From Bacteroidales bacterium (GTDB lineage Bacteria > Bacteroidota > Bacteroidia > Bacteroidales > Rikenellaceae), in contig CASPAC010000016.1 in assembly GCA_949419965.1 (NCBI GenBank), forward strand, positions 1-37,386: 37,386 bases of DNA, read 5' to 3'. The first letter of the stretch is position 1, and each line of letters starts with the position of its first letter. The position numbers and the translations under genes were made by a program. The notes beneath the pieces were generated by a model. That model was not told the origin of the DNA. It made no database searches and saw only the letters and a list, made by a program, of their open reading frames with translations. Below are positions 25,984-34,344 of the stretch, piece after piece.

Positions 25984-26037
25984 CGGTGCGGCGAATGGAT
26001 AAAATGAATTTGTTGAACTAATAATTTATATTGTAAC

Positions 26038-26223
26038 ATGGCACATCCTAAACACAAAGTCTCGTCGACGCGACGCGACAAGAGAAGAACCAACTACAAG
26101 GCGGTGGTTCCCACGGTGGTCACCTGCTCGAACTGCGGTGCCGCCACGCTCTACCACCGGGTATGCCCCGAGTGCGGTTTCTACCGCGGCAAGCTGGCCA
26201 TCGAGAAGAAGGCTGCCGAATAG
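26038..26223 (+). CDS. rpmF: 50S ribosomal protein L32
   Basis: The 61-aa protein starts MAHPKHKVSSTRRDKRRTNY and carries the zinc-ribbon pairs Cys-Ser-Asn-Cys and Cys-Pro-Glu-Cys, so it is the zinc-binding (C+) form. It is a structural protein of the large subunit. The upstream 128 bp hold two hairpins and an AT-rich stretch without a clean promoter, so it is probably read from the yceD promoter. A terminator-like hairpin follows 7 bp after the stop. Confidence 0.97.
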   Translation: MAHPKHKVSSTRRDKRRTNYKAVVPTVVTCSNCGAATLYHRVCPECGFYRGKLAIEKKAAE

Positions 26224-26230
26224 GTCGGCC

Positions 26231-26265
26231 GAGGGAGAGCGCACCCCGCAGGCGCCCTCTTTTTG
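26231..26265 (+). terminator. Terminator-like hairpin after rpmF
   Basis: GAGGG pairs with CCCTC, with inner CGC/GCG pairing, followed by TTTTT. Since plsX has no clear promoter of its own, it may be a partial terminator that sets the rpmF to plsX ratio. Confidence 0.68.
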
Positions 26266-26363
26266 TTTTCGTATTCCGCCCGCCGCGGAACGGACGGTTG
26301 TTTCCCGCCGGGCCGTTCGGCGTTTCGCCAAGCGGAGTTTGTTGAACCTAACTCATTCAAGTT

Positions 26364-27311
26364 ATGCTAAAGATAGGTGTTGATGCCATGGGCGGCGACT
26401 TCGCTCCCGAGGCTGCGGTCAAGGGTGCCGTCATGGCGCTCGATGCCGTCGGCGCCGAGAGCCGTGTCGTCCTTTTCGGCGACGAGGCGCGCATCCGCGC
26501 CGTGCTCGAGGCCGAGGGTTGCCCGGCCGACAAGTTCGACATCGTCGCCACCACCGAGGTCATCGAGATGGGCGATCATCCTGCCAAGGCGTTCCAGGCC
26601 AAGGCCGATTCGTCGATCACCGTCGGATTCGGCTACCTGGCCAAGGGTGCCGTCCACGGTTTCGCCAGCGCCGGATCGACCGGCGCCATGATGGTGGGTT
26701 CGATGTACGCCGTCAAGCCCATCGAGGGGGTCATCCGTCCCACCATTTCGTCGCTCGTTCCCACGGCGTCGGGCCGTCCCGCCTTGTTGCTGGACGTGGG
26801 TCTGAACGTCGACTGCAAGCCCGAGGTGCTGGCTCAGTACGGCCTGATCGGTTCGATCTTCGCCGAGAGCGTTCTGGGCATTCGGTCGCCGCGCGTCGCC
26901 GTGCTCAACATCGGCGAGGAAGAGACCAAGGGCAATGCCCAGGTCAAGGCCGCGCACGACCTTCTGCGCGAGGAGAAACGCATCAATTTCGTCGGCAACG
27001 TCGAGGGTTCGCACATCTTCTCCGGCAAGGTCGCCGACGTGATCGTCTGCGACGGTTTCGTGGGTAACACGGTGCTGAAGATGGCCGAGGGTCTCTACCG
27101 CATCAACAAGGCGCTCGGCGGCAGCAACGCTTTCTGGGACGCCATGAACTACGAAAACGTGGGCGGCACGCCCGTGTTGGGAGTCAACGCTCCCGTGGTC
27201 ATCGGGCACGGCTGTTCTTCGCCGTTGGCCATCAAGAACATGATTCTGACGACCGAGCGGTGCATCCTCACGCAGGTAACTGCCAAGTTGCAGCGTGCAT
27301 TCAACAATTAA
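26364..27311 (+). CDS. plsX: Phosphate acyltransferase PlsX
   Basis: The 315-aa protein begins [22 protein letters not shown] and contains [38 protein letters not shown] and [17 protein letters not shown], all PlsX hallmarks. It makes acyl-phosphate from acyl-ACP for phosphatidic acid synthesis by PlsY. Codon use is strongly biased, like groEL. It sits 140 bp after rpmF and 23 bp before fabH. Confidence 0.97.
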   Translation: MLKIGVDAMGGDFAPEAAVKGAVMALDAVGAESRVVLFGDEARIRAVLEAEGCPADKFDIVATTEVIEMGDHPAKAFQAKADSSITVGFGYLAKGAVHGFASAGSTGAMMVGSMYAVKPIEGVIRPTISSLVPTASGRPALLLDVGLNVDCKPEVLAQYGLIGSIFAESVLGIRSPRVAVLNIGEEETKGNAQVKAAHDLLREEKRINFVGNVEGSHIFSGKVADVIVCDGFVGNTVLKMAEGLYRINKALGGSNAFWDAMNYENVGGTPVLGVNAPVVIGHGCSSPLAIKNMILTTERCILTQVTAKLQRAFNN

Positions 27312-27334
27312 CTTCAAATCAAGCAATCGAAAAA

Positions 27335-28363
27335 ATGGGAAAGATAACAGCAGCGATAACGGGTGTCGGCCAATATCTGCCGGATTACCTGCTGACCAAC
27401 GACGAGTTGAGCCGCATGGTCGATACCAATGACGAGTGGATCACTTCGCATACGGGCATCAAGACGCGCCACATCCTCAAGGGCGAAGGCATCGGCACTT
27501 CGTATATGGGTGCGCGCGCCGTGATGAACCTTCTGGACAAGACGGGTGTCGATCCGATGGAGATCGACGCGGTAATCTGCGCCACGATCACGCCTGACAT
27601 GTTCTTCCCCTCGACGGGCAACCTGATCGCCGATCAGGCCGGATGCAAGAATGCGTTCGCCTACGACGTGTCGGCCGCCTGCTCGGGCTTCCTCTTCGCT
27701 TTGACGACGGGTGCGGCTTTCGTCGAGTCGGGCCGCGGCAAGAAAGTGATCGTCGTGGGTGCCGACAAGATGTCGTCGATCATCGACTACACCGACCGTT
27801 CGACGTGCCCCCTGTTCGGCGACGGCGCGGCTGCCGTGCTTTTGGAGCCTAATACCGAGGGGCTGGGCGTCATCGATTCGATGCTGCGTTCCGACGGCTC
27901 GGGCGAGTTGCAGCTCTACATGAAGGCGGGCGGTTCGCGTTTCCCCGCTTCGGCCGAGACCGTGGCCAACAACTGGCACACCATCACGTGGGACGGCCAG
28001 GCCGTGTTCAAGGCCGCCGTGTCGAAGATGGCCGACGTGTCGGTCGAGATGATGGAGCGCCACAACCTCACGGGCGACGACATCCGTTACCTGGTGCCTC
28101 ATCAGGCCAACTTGCGCATCATCGACGCCACGGCGCGCCGCATGGGCATCACGGCCGACAAGTGCATGATCAACATCGACCGCAACGGCAACACCACGGC
28201 CGCTACGATCCCGACGTGTCTCTACGACTACGAGAAGGAGTTGCGTCCGGGCGACAACCTCATTCTGTCGGCTTTCGGCGGCGGTTATACGTGGGGTGCG
28301 ATCTACGTGAAGTGGGCTTACGACGGTTCGAAAGCCTGCCAGGTCGAGCCTGCCAAGAAATAG
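27335..28363 (+). CDS. fabH: 3-oxoacyl-ACP synthase III (KAS III)
   Basis: The 342-aa protein has the complete triad: Cys116 in DVSAACSGF, His256 in [10 protein letters not shown] and Asn286 in RNGNTTAAT. The C-terminal [13 protein letters not shown] is a FabH feature. It starts fatty-acid synthesis by condensing an acyl-CoA with malonyl-ACP. The start is the ATG at 27335, 23 bp after plsX. A strong terminator follows. Confidence 0.97.
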   Translation: MGKITAAITGVGQYLPDYLLTNDELSRMVDTNDEWITSHTGIKTRHILKGEGIGTSYMGARAVMNLLDKTGVDPMEIDAVICATITPDMFFPSTGNLIADQAGCKNAFAYDVSAACSGFLFALTTGAAFVESGRGKKVIVVGADKMSSIIDYTDRSTCPLFGDGAAAVLLEPNTEGLGVIDSMLRSDGSGELQLYMKAGGSRFPASAETVANNWHTITWDGQAVFKAAVSKMADVSVEMMERHNLTGDDIRYLVPHQANLRIIDATARRMGITADKCMINIDRNGNTTAATIPTCLYDYEKELRPGDNLILSAFGGGYTWGAIYVKWAYDGSKACQVEPAKK

Positions 28364-28385
28364 ATGCCGGTCCCTCCGGTGCGGA

Positions 28386-28419
28386 TGCGGGAGCCGGAAG
28401 ACGGCTCCCGCATTTTTTT
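28386..28419 (+). terminator. Terminator of the yceD-fabH cluster
   Basis: An 11-bp stem, TGCGGGAGCCG with its complement and a GAAGA loop, runs into seven T residues. Confidence 0.92.
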
Positions 28420-28466
28420 AGGCCGCAATTTTGCAGAAGCGATTCCGAATCTTAAAACGATAGCGT

Positions 28467-28910
28467 ATGAAAAAGTATTTGTTTCTCTTGGTTGCGGCCT
28501 TGTTTTCCGCAGGCATCGCCGCTGCTGCTGTTTTGACCGATCGGCCGATCGCGGTCGACGAATTGCCCGCCACGGCTCAGAAGTTCATCCGCACGCATTT
28601 CGCGTCGTCCGAGGTGCTCTATGCCAAGGTCGATGACGGTCTTTTCGACAACGATTACAAGGTCGTCTTTGCCGACGGTGCGTCGGCGGAGTTCGCCAGC
28701 AACGGCGAGTGGAAAGAGGTGAAGTGCAAGCATTGCGCTGTGCCGGCTTCGATCGTGCCCCAGGCGATCCGCGAGCAGGTGGTCAAGCAGTTTCCCAAGG
28801 CCGTGATCGAGGGCATCGACCGCGACCGCCGCGGTTACGACGTCGAGTTGAGCAACGGTCTCGACTTGAAGTTCGACCGCCAGATGAACCTGATCGAAAT
28901 CGAAGATTGA
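28467..28910 (+). CDS. Secreted PepSY-like protein (DUF2874 type)
   Basis: The 147-aa protein has a signal peptide (MKKYLFLLVAALFSAGIAAA). Two PepSY-like units follow: the first runs LPATAQKFIRTHFASSEVLYAK to DNDYKVVFADGASAEFASNGEW, and the second runs VPQAIREQVVKQFPKAVIEG to GYDVELSNGLDLKFDRQMN. This two-repeat form is common in Bacteroidales as a small periplasmic protein of unknown role. A CKHC motif lies between the repeats. It stands alone after the fabH terminator; only a poor promoter (CAATTTTG) is seen. Confidence 0.85.
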   Translation: MKKYLFLLVAALFSAGIAAAAVLTDRPIAVDELPATAQKFIRTHFASSEVLYAKVDDGLFDNDYKVVFADGASAEFASNGEWKEVKCKHCAVPASIVPQAIREQVVKQFPKAVIEGIDRDRRGYDVELSNGLDLKFDRQMNLIEIED

Positions 28911-29186
28911 CGATTTCCGGTTATCCGAAGCGAAGCCTGCATTCCGTATGGATGCAGGCTCCGTTGCATAATATGGGCGGTTCCCGGTGCGGATTGTCGA
29001 TAACTTGTTGTATCTTTGCGTAGGGTAATTTTGCGGCACCGCCATGCGGCGGTTCGGCAGCAGTTCGTCTGGGACGATCGACATCGTTTCCGGCTGGAGG
29101 AGCAGTATCGTCTCCGTCCGGGACGGTTCGGGAATACCGGAAGGGCCGGATGCCGCGTAAAAGTTGTATAATAGTTCGGTTTTACG
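28911..29186. other. Spacer holding a terminator-like hairpin, tandem promoters and a long leader
   Basis: An imperfect hairpin AGCCTGCAT/ATGCAGGCT follows the PepSY-like gene (near 28939-28966) without a T tract. Promoter elements lie at 29005-29033. About 150 nt of leader with an ACCGCC-ATGC-GGCGGT hairpin (29039-29054) precede the MBL gene. No ORF is supported. Confidence 0.5.
29005..29033 (+). promoter_or_regulatory. Tandem -7 elements upstream of the MBL hydrolase
   Basis: TTG (29005-29007), 18 bp, then TAATTTTG (29026-29033) form one promoter. TATCTTTG at 29011-29018 is a second possible -7 element with no good -33 box. Confidence 0.62.
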
Positions 29187-29855
29187 ATGAAAATAGCATC
29201 CCTTACATTCAATCCCATCGAGGAGAACACCTACATCTTGTGGGACGACACGCTCGAAGCCGTGGTAATCGATGCCGGCAACAGCAACGAGCGCGAAAAC
29301 GCCGTCCTCGACCGGTTCATCGCCGAGCACGGTTTGCGGCCTGTGTTGGCGCTCAATACCCACGGCCATTTCGACCATGCGTTGGGCGTCTGCCACCTCA
29401 AGGAGCGCTACGGCGTGCCGTTCGCGCTTTCGTCGAAAGACGGGTTCTTGTTGGAAAATGCGCAGACGAGCGGTTCGATCTTCGGGGTGCGCATCGGCGC
29501 CATGCCCTCGATCGACATCGACCTGGAAGAGACGCCCGAAGTCCGTTTCGGCACCACGATGCTGCAAGCCATCGCCACGCCGGGCCATACGCCGGGCCAC
29601 ATGGCGTTCTTCGAGCCGCAGCGCAAAACCTTGTTCACGGGCGACACCCTTTTCCGCGAGAGCATCGGCCGCACCGACCTGCCGGGCGGCGACTATTCGT
29701 GGATCATGCGGTCGATACTCGACAAGCTCCTGCCGCTGGGCGACGACGTGCAGGTCTTCCCTGGTCACGGGCCGGAGACGACCCTCGGCCACGAGACGCT
29801 CTACAATCCTTTCGTCGTCGAGGTGCTCAACAACGAAGTGAACTGCAAAGAGTGA
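29187..29855 (+). CDS. MBL-fold metallohydrolase (glyoxalase II-like)
   Basis: The 222-aa protein has the metal-binding THGHFDH (Thr58-His64), then PGHTPGH, the bridging Asp in FTGDTLF and the last His in FPGHGPETT. This is a complete two-metal site of the glyoxalase II/persulfide dioxygenase-like branch. It probably hydrolyses a thioester or related small substrate in the cytoplasm; the exact one is unknown. It has an unusually long leader. A small ORF begins 12 bp after its stop. Confidence 0.92.
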   Translation: MKIASLTFNPIEENTYILWDDTLEAVVIDAGNSNERENAVLDRFIAEHGLRPVLALNTHGHFDHALGVCHLKERYGVPFALSSKDGFLLENAQTSGSIFGVRIGAMPSIDIDLEETPEVRFGTTMLQAIATPGHTPGHMAFFEPQRKTLFTGDTLFRESIGRTDLPGGDYSWIMRSILDKLLPLGDDVQVFPGHGPETTLGHETLYNPFVVEVLNNEVNCKE

Positions 29856-29866
29856 TCCTCCGTCTC

Positions 29867-29995
29867 ATGAAACGATTCGCTGCTTTGCCGGATGTCGACG
29901 GGTGGCTGTGCATGGATTTCTTGACGGCGTGCAATGCCGTGATGATCGACCTGGTGCGGATATTCGTCCGGCCGGGCGAATGCTTGGAACGATGA
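29867..29995 (+). CDS. Candidate 42-codon small protein coupled to the methyltransferase
   Basis: The frame starts at ATG 29867, reads MKRFAALPDVDGWLCMDFLT and continues with a hydrophobic ACNAVMIDLVRIFVR to 42 residues. It ends with TGA that overlaps the next gene's ATG as ATGA. The tight fit between two genes and the four-base overlap favour real translation, at least as a coupling leader. The hydrophobic middle could dip into a membrane. No family is recognised, and it could still be chance. Confidence 0.42.
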   Translation: MKRFAALPDVDGWLCMDFLTACNAVMIDLVRIFVRPGECLER

Positions 29996-30732
29996 AAGCG
30001 CTGATACATAAAATTCTCTGGCGGCTGCTTCCGCTCGAAGGGTATCTTCGGGTTGTGAGCCGCATGTTTTTCGTTTGCCAGCGTCTGGGGATCGGCCGCC
30101 GCGCCCCGGCGATGGAGTATGTCTACCACCTGTCCGAGCTGGTGCACGAGGGCGACGTGTGCATCGACATCGGCGCTAATCTGGGGTACTACGCCCGGAC
30201 GATTTCGCGGCTGGCCGGTGCTGCGGGGTGCGTGCATGCTGTGGAGCCGGTGGCTCCGATTCGGAAGGTGCTGAGCCGCAACCTGCGGCGGTGCGGCAAC
30301 GTGGAGATCTATCCTTTTGCGCTCGGCACGGAGAACAAACCCATCTGCATGGGTAACGATTCGGTGCATACGAACGGTTATTTAGGAACGGGCCAAAACT
30401 TCGTGAACGACGCGAGGATGGAATCCGATGTGGAATTTCTGGCCGACATGCGGCGGGGCAGCGAGCTGTTCGGCACCTTGTCTCGGCTGGATTTCGTGAA
30501 GTGCGACATCGAGGGCTACGAACGGATCGTTATGACCGAAATGCAGCCGTTGCTGCAACGCTTCCGCCCCGTGGTGCTGATCGAGACGGGCGGGGAGAAC
30601 CGCCCTGCGATCATCGCGTTGTTCCGCGGTATGGGCTATGTCGGCTTCACGCTCGACCAGGGCCGCGAAGTGCTCCTCGATCCTGTGCACGACAACGGCA
30701 AAGATATTATTTTCAGACCGCAAAAAGGTTGA
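29992..30732 (+). CDS. FkbM-family SAM-dependent methyltransferase
   Basis: The 246-aa protein has the SAM-binding VCIDIGANLGYYARTIS (57-73), AVEPVAPIRKVLSRNL (motif II), and the FkbM signature FVKCDIEGYERIVM with VVLIETGG. An N-terminal amphipathic stretch (KALIHKILWRLLPLEGYL) is common in members that act on membrane glycans. It likely O-methylates a sugar or other small molecule; the substrate is unknown. The start at 29992 overlaps the small ORF before it. The gene lies between the MBL hydrolase and trmD. Confidence 0.88.
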   Translation: MKALIHKILWRLLPLEGYLRVVSRMFFVCQRLGIGRRAPAMEYVYHLSELVHEGDVCIDIGANLGYYARTISRLAGAAGCVHAVEPVAPIRKVLSRNLRRCGNVEIYPFALGTENKPICMGNDSVHTNGYLGTGQNFVNDARMESDVEFLADMRRGSELFGTLSRLDFVKCDIEGYERIVMTEMQPLLQRFRPVVLIETGGENRPAIIALFRGMGYVGFTLDQGREVLLDPVHDNGKDIIFRPQKG

Positions 30733-30781
30733 TCCTATAAAATCCCCGACTTGAAATTTTTCAATTTTTAATTCGCTTTTC

Positions 30782-31465
30782 ATGCGCATCGACATTCTTA
30801 CCGTAGTTCCCGAATTGCTGACCTCGCCGCTCCATGAGTCGATTCTCAAGCGTGCACAGGAGAAGGGGCTGGTCGAAATCGTTGTCCACAACCTCCACGA
30901 TTATGCCCACGACAAGCGCAAGACCACCGACGACTACCCGTTCGGCGGCGAGGCGGGCATGGTCATGAAGTGCGAACCGGTGTTCGAGCTGGTGGAGAAA
31001 CTGCAAGGCGAACGCCGCTACGATGAAATCATCTACACCTCGCCCGACGGCAGGCGTTACGACCAGCACGAGGCCAACCGGCTCTCGACTCTCGAAAACA
31101 TCATCATCCTTTGCGGCCATTACAAAGGCATCGACCATCGCATTCGTGAACACCTCGTCACGCGCGAGATTTCGATCGGCGACTACGTGCTCACGGGCGG
31201 CGAACTGGCGGCCTGCATCATCGCCGATTCGGTGGTGCGGATCATCCCCGGGGCCATCGGCGACGAAGCTTCGGCCCTTACCGATTCGTTTCAAGACAAC
31301 TTGTTGGCCCCGCCGGTTTATACGCGTCCGGCCGAATTCCGCGGGTGGCGCGTGCCCGACGTGCTGTTGTCGGGCAACTTCGCCGAAATCGCCCGCTGGC
31401 AGGACGAACAGGCCTACGAGCGGACGAAAACATTGCGTCCGGATCTTTTGGAGAACGAAAAGTAA
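30782..31465 (+). CDS. trmD: tRNA (guanine-37-N1)-methyltransferase TrmD
   Basis: The 227-aa protein has the SPOUT-class trefoil-knot motifs of Trm[28 protein letters not shown] and [13 protein letters not shown]. It ends with the typical [25 protein letters not shown] block. It makes m1G37 in tRNAs that read CNN and GGN codons, preventing +1 frameshifts. It stands without rimM, rpsP and rplS, which is common outside Proteobacteria. lpxB starts 6 bp downstream. Confidence 0.96.
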   Translation: MRIDILTVVPELLTSPLHESILKRAQEKGLVEIVVHNLHDYAHDKRKTTDDYPFGGEAGMVMKCEPVFELVEKLQGERRYDEIIYTSPDGRRYDQHEANRLSTLENIIILCGHYKGIDHRIREHLVTREISIGDYVLTGGELAACIIADSVVRIIPGAIGDEASALTDSFQDNLLAPPVYTRPAEFRGWRVPDVLLSGNFAEIARWQDEQAYERTKTLRPDLLENEK

Positions 31466-31471
31466 AGCATA

Positions 31472-32605
31472 ATGAACTATTTTCTTCTTGCCGGCGAGCC
31501 GTCGGGCGATCTGCACGGCGCCAACCTGATCGAGGGGCTGAAAAAAGCCGATCCCGAGGCCCGCTTCCGCTTTTGGGGCGGCGACCGGATGGCCGCGGCG
31601 GGCGGGCGTGAAAACCTGCGGAAGCACTACCGCGAAACCTCGTTCTTCGGTATCGTGCAGGTGCTGCGCAACCTCCGCACGATCAAGCGCCAGATGCGCC
31701 AATGCCAGGCCGATGTCGCGGCGTTCGCTCCCGATGTGCTGATTCTGGTCGACTATCCCGGCTTCAACATGAAGATGGCCCGCTGGGCCAAGGAGCACGG
31801 CATCCGCACGTTCTACTACATAGCCCCCAAGGTGTGGGCCTGGCGCGAATGGCGTGTCAAGGCGATCCGCAAGTATGTCGACCGGCTTTTCATCATCTTT
31901 CCGTTCGAACGCGACTATTTTCCCCGCAAGGGCATCGAGCCGCTGTTCGAGGGCAATCCGCTGGTCGATGCGCTCGAAGAGAGACGCAGCACGCTCCCCA
32001 CGCCCGAGGAGTTCCGCCGCAAGCATGGGTTGGACGAACGCCCCATCGTGGCACTGGTCGCCGGCAGCCGCCGGGCCGAAATCCGCGACAACCTGCCGCT
32101 CATGGCACGGCTGGCGGAGCGTTTTCCTGATCGGCAGTTCGTCGTCACGGGTGTGCCGTGGCTCGAAAAGTCGCTCTACGATCGCTACATGGCCGGCAGC
32201 AGCCTGCGCTATGTGTGCAACGAGACCTACGAGGCGCTCCATGCGGCCGAAGCGGCGGTGGTAACCTCCGGCACGGCGACGCTCGAAACCGCCCTGCTGG
32301 GAGTGCCCGAAGTGGTGGTCTACCGTACGCTGTGGTTTCAGGTCAAGCTCCAGCCCTATGTGTTGAAAGTGCCCTGGGTGTCGCTCGTCAACCTCAACTT
32401 GGGACGAGAAGCGGTAACGGAGATCATCCAATCGGATCTTTCGGTCGACCGGGCCGAGCGCGAACTGCGCGCCATCGTTGCCGGGGGTGCGAAGCGCGAC
32501 CGGATGCTGGCCGACTTCGAGGAGTTGCGCGCCGTCATCGGAGGTCCGGGTGCCAGCGAGCGTTTTGCCCGCCGGATGGTGGAGGAACTGAACGATAAAC
32601 AGTAG
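31472..32605 (+). CDS. lpxB: Lipid-A-disaccharide synthase
   Basis: The 377-aa protein starts MNYFLLAGEPSGDLHGANLI and contains YIAPKVWAWREWRVKAIRKY, FEGNPLVD and TSGTATLETALLGVPEVVVY, characteristic of LpxB (GT19). It joins UDP-2,3-diacylglucosamine and lipid X at the inner face of the inner membrane. It overlaps no gene but is 6 bp after trmD and 24 bp before the small membrane protein, so it is co-transcribed. Confidence 0.96.
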   Translation: MNYFLLAGEPSGDLHGANLIEGLKKADPEARFRFWGGDRMAAAGGRENLRKHYRETSFFGIVQVLRNLRTIKRQMRQCQADVAAFAPDVLILVDYPGFNMKMARWAKEHGIRTFYYIAPKVWAWREWRVKAIRKYVDRLFIIFPFERDYFPRKGIEPLFEGNPLVDALEERRSTLPTPEEFRRKHGLDERPIVALVAGSRRAEIRDNLPLMARLAERFPDRQFVVTGVPWLEKSLYDRYMAGSSLRYVCNETYEALHAAEAAVVTSGTATLETALLGVPEVVVYRTLWFQVKLQPYVLKVPWVSLVNLNLGREAVTEIIQSDLSVDRAERELRAIVAGGAKRDRMLADFEELRAVIGGPGASERFARRMVEELNDKQ

Positions 32606-32629
32606 AAAAAGCGAAAAGTCCGAAGCGCG

Positions 32630-32938
32630 ATGACCGAATCCGTTATCATGTCTGCCATTTTGTTGGTTTGTGCGCTCGTCGTTTATGTCCGGCCGCAATG
32701 GATTTCGACTTTTCGCCATTATTCGGACGAAGAACGCCGCAACATCGAAATGAAGCGGGTGCGGCGTACGGCCGGCGGCGGATTGTTGGCGCTTGCCTTG
32801 TCGATAGGCCTCGGGAGCTGGGCGCTCGCCGAGGCCAGCGTAGCGGAAACGACGATCGTCGTGTTGCGGATGGTTATTCTGTTTGCCGGAGTCATTGCCA
32901 TCGTCGCACGTGTGGAGACGTTCAACCATAATATGTGA
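32630..32938 (+). CDS. Small three-helix membrane protein (DUF3784-like)
   Basis: The 102-aa protein has three hydrophobic segments (~5-22, 48-66 and 75-93), with the basic/acidic cytoplasmic loop HYSDEERRNIEMKRVRR between the first and second. This loop resembles the YxxMSxEEKxxYDxxxL stretch of DUF3784 proteins, but the match is by eye. It lies between lpxB and an FAH enzyme with only a 2-bp gap to the latter. Function is unknown. Confidence 0.72.
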   Translation: MTESVIMSAILLVCALVVYVRPQWISTFRHYSDEERRNIEMKRVRRTAGGGLLALALSIGLGSWALAEASVAETTIVVLRMVILFAGVIAIVARVETFNHNM

Positions 32939-32940
32939 CC

Positions 32941-33603
32941 ATGAAAATCATCTGCATAGGAAGAAATTACGCGGCGCATGCCGAGGAACTGCATCGGGAT
33001 GCCGGGCTGACGATGGGTGCCGGCGTTGCGGAAAGTCCTGCCGGCGCTGCTGCCGAGCCGGTCTGGTTTCTGAAACCCGACACGGCACTATTGCGCAACA
33101 ACGACCCGTTCTACATCCCGGCGTTTTCGCAGGAGGTGCACTACGAATGCGAACTGGTGGTGCGCATCGACCGGGTAGGGCGTTCGATCGCCGAGCGGTT
33201 CGCCTATCGCTACTACAATGAGGTGGGTCTCGGTGTCGACTTCACGGCCCGCGACCTCCAGCGCGAGGCGATCGCTCAAGGACTGCCGTGGGAGCCGGCC
33301 AAGGCCTTCGACCGTTCGGCGGCGCTCTCGCCTGAGTTTCTGCCGCTGGCCGACCTGGGCGGCGACGTGCAGAATCTGCGGTTCGAATTGGCCGTCAACG
33401 GCGAAATACGCCAGCGCGGTTGCACGGGCGACATGCTTTTCACGGTCGACCGCATCATCGCGGCGGTGTCGCAGTATACGACCCTGCGCATGGGCGACAT
33501 GATCTACACCGGCACGCCGGCGGGCGTAGGCCCTGTGGTGCCGGGCGATCGTCTTGTGGCGACGCTCGAAGGCCGCGAATTGCTGAATTTCGATATCAAA
33601 TAG
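32941..33603 (+). CDS. Fumarylacetoacetate hydrolase family protein
   Basis: The 220-aa protein starts MKIICIGRNYAAHAEEL and has the FAH-fold metal-binding acidic residues in VHYECELVVRID and GLGVDFTARDLQ. AKAFDRSAALSP and MIYTGTPAGVGPV are also present, as in YcgM/FAHD-type enzymes. Members hydrolyse C-C bonds or decarboxylate oxaloacetate-like acids with Mg2+. The substrate is not decided by sequence. ATG 32941 is used; a GTG two codons earlier would overlap the previous stop. Confidence 0.92.
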   Translation: MKIICIGRNYAAHAEELHRDAGLTMGAGVAESPAGAAAEPVWFLKPDTALLRNNDPFYIPAFSQEVHYECELVVRIDRVGRSIAERFAYRYYNEVGLGVDFTARDLQREAIAQGLPWEPAKAFDRSAALSPEFLPLADLGGDVQNLRFELAVNGEIRQRGCTGDMLFTVDRIIAAVSQYTTLRMGDMIYTGTPAGVGPVVPGDRLVATLEGRELLNFDIK

Positions 33604-33635
33604 AAGGAACATAATTCACACTGAAAGACAAGGAT

Positions 33636-33703
33636 TTTGCAAGGCTTTCGGCCTTGCCGTCCGAGGCCGGCTCGCATCGAAGATGCGACCCCCGCAGCCG
33701 GCC
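33636..33703 (+). other. Hairpins in the FAH-maf gap
   Basis: GCAAGGC-TTTCG-GCCTTGC (near 33639-33657) is followed by a larger bipartite helix. GGCCGGCT pairs with AGCCGGCC (33665-33672 and 33696-33703), enclosing CGCATC-GAA-GATGCG and an 8-base bulge. No T tract follows, so it is not a simple terminator. Confidence 0.55.
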
Positions 33704-33747
33704 CGGGCGAGTGAATACCGCAGAATAACCTGAAACTCTACCATTAT

Positions 33748-34344
33748 ATGTTGCTTCATCAGAAACTTCGTTCTTACCGCCTTTTATTGGCTTCGCAGTC
33801 GCCGCGGCGCCGGGAGTTGATGACCGGCTGTGGCCTGCCTTACGAGTTGGCGCCCAAATACGATTGCGAGGAGACCTATCCCGACGACCTTCCGGCCGAG
33901 GAGGTGCCGCTCTACCTTTCGCGGCTCAAAAGCGACGCCTGCCCCTGGCCGCTCGAATCCAACGACATCCTGATGACGGCCGATACGGTCGTCGTGCTCG
34001 ACGGACGCGTCCTGGGCAAACCTCGCGACCGCGACGACGCTTTCGCCATGCTGCGCAGCCTCTCCGGACGCCAGCATACCGTGGTGTCGGGCGTCGCGTT
34101 CCGCACGCCTGCCCGGCAGCATGCGTTTGCGGCCCGTTCGGAGGTGTGGTTCCGCGCGCTCTCCGACGAGGAGATCGCCTACTACCTCGACACTCACTGT
34201 CCCTACGACAAGGCCGGGTCGTACGGCATCCAGGAGTGGATCGGCTATGCGGCCATCGAGCGCATCGACGGCTCGTTCTACAATGTGATGGGACTGCCCG
34301 TTCAGCGCGTATATGTCGAACTCGAAAAATTCATCGATCTATGA
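33748..34344 (+). CDS. maf: Maf-family nucleoside triphosphate pyrophosphatase
   Basis: The 198-aa protein has the Maf signature LLLASQSPRRRELM near the N-terminus, MTADTVVVLDGRVLGKP in the middle, and the C-terminal YDKAGSYGIQEWIGYAAIERIDGSFYNVMGLP. It hydrolyses dTTP/UTP or modified nucleotides to monophosphates, probably preventing misincorporation. Its stop overlaps the start of the peptidase gene as ATGA, so the two are coupled. Confidence 0.94.
   Translation: MLLHQKLRSYRLLLASQSPRRRELMTGCGLPYELAPKYDCEETYPDDLPAEEVPLYLSRLKSDACPWPLESNDILMTADTVVVLDGRVLGKPRDRDDAFAMLRSLSGRQHTVVSGVAFRTPARQHAFAARSEVWFRALSDEEIAYYLDTHCPYDKAGSYGIQEWIGYAAIERIDGSFYNVMGLPVQRVYVELEKFIDL

Noticed and set aside
25996..26022. 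Eight-codon ORF (MDKMNLLN) before rpmF
   Set aside because: Too short to support, with no sign of an attenuator that would depend on it.
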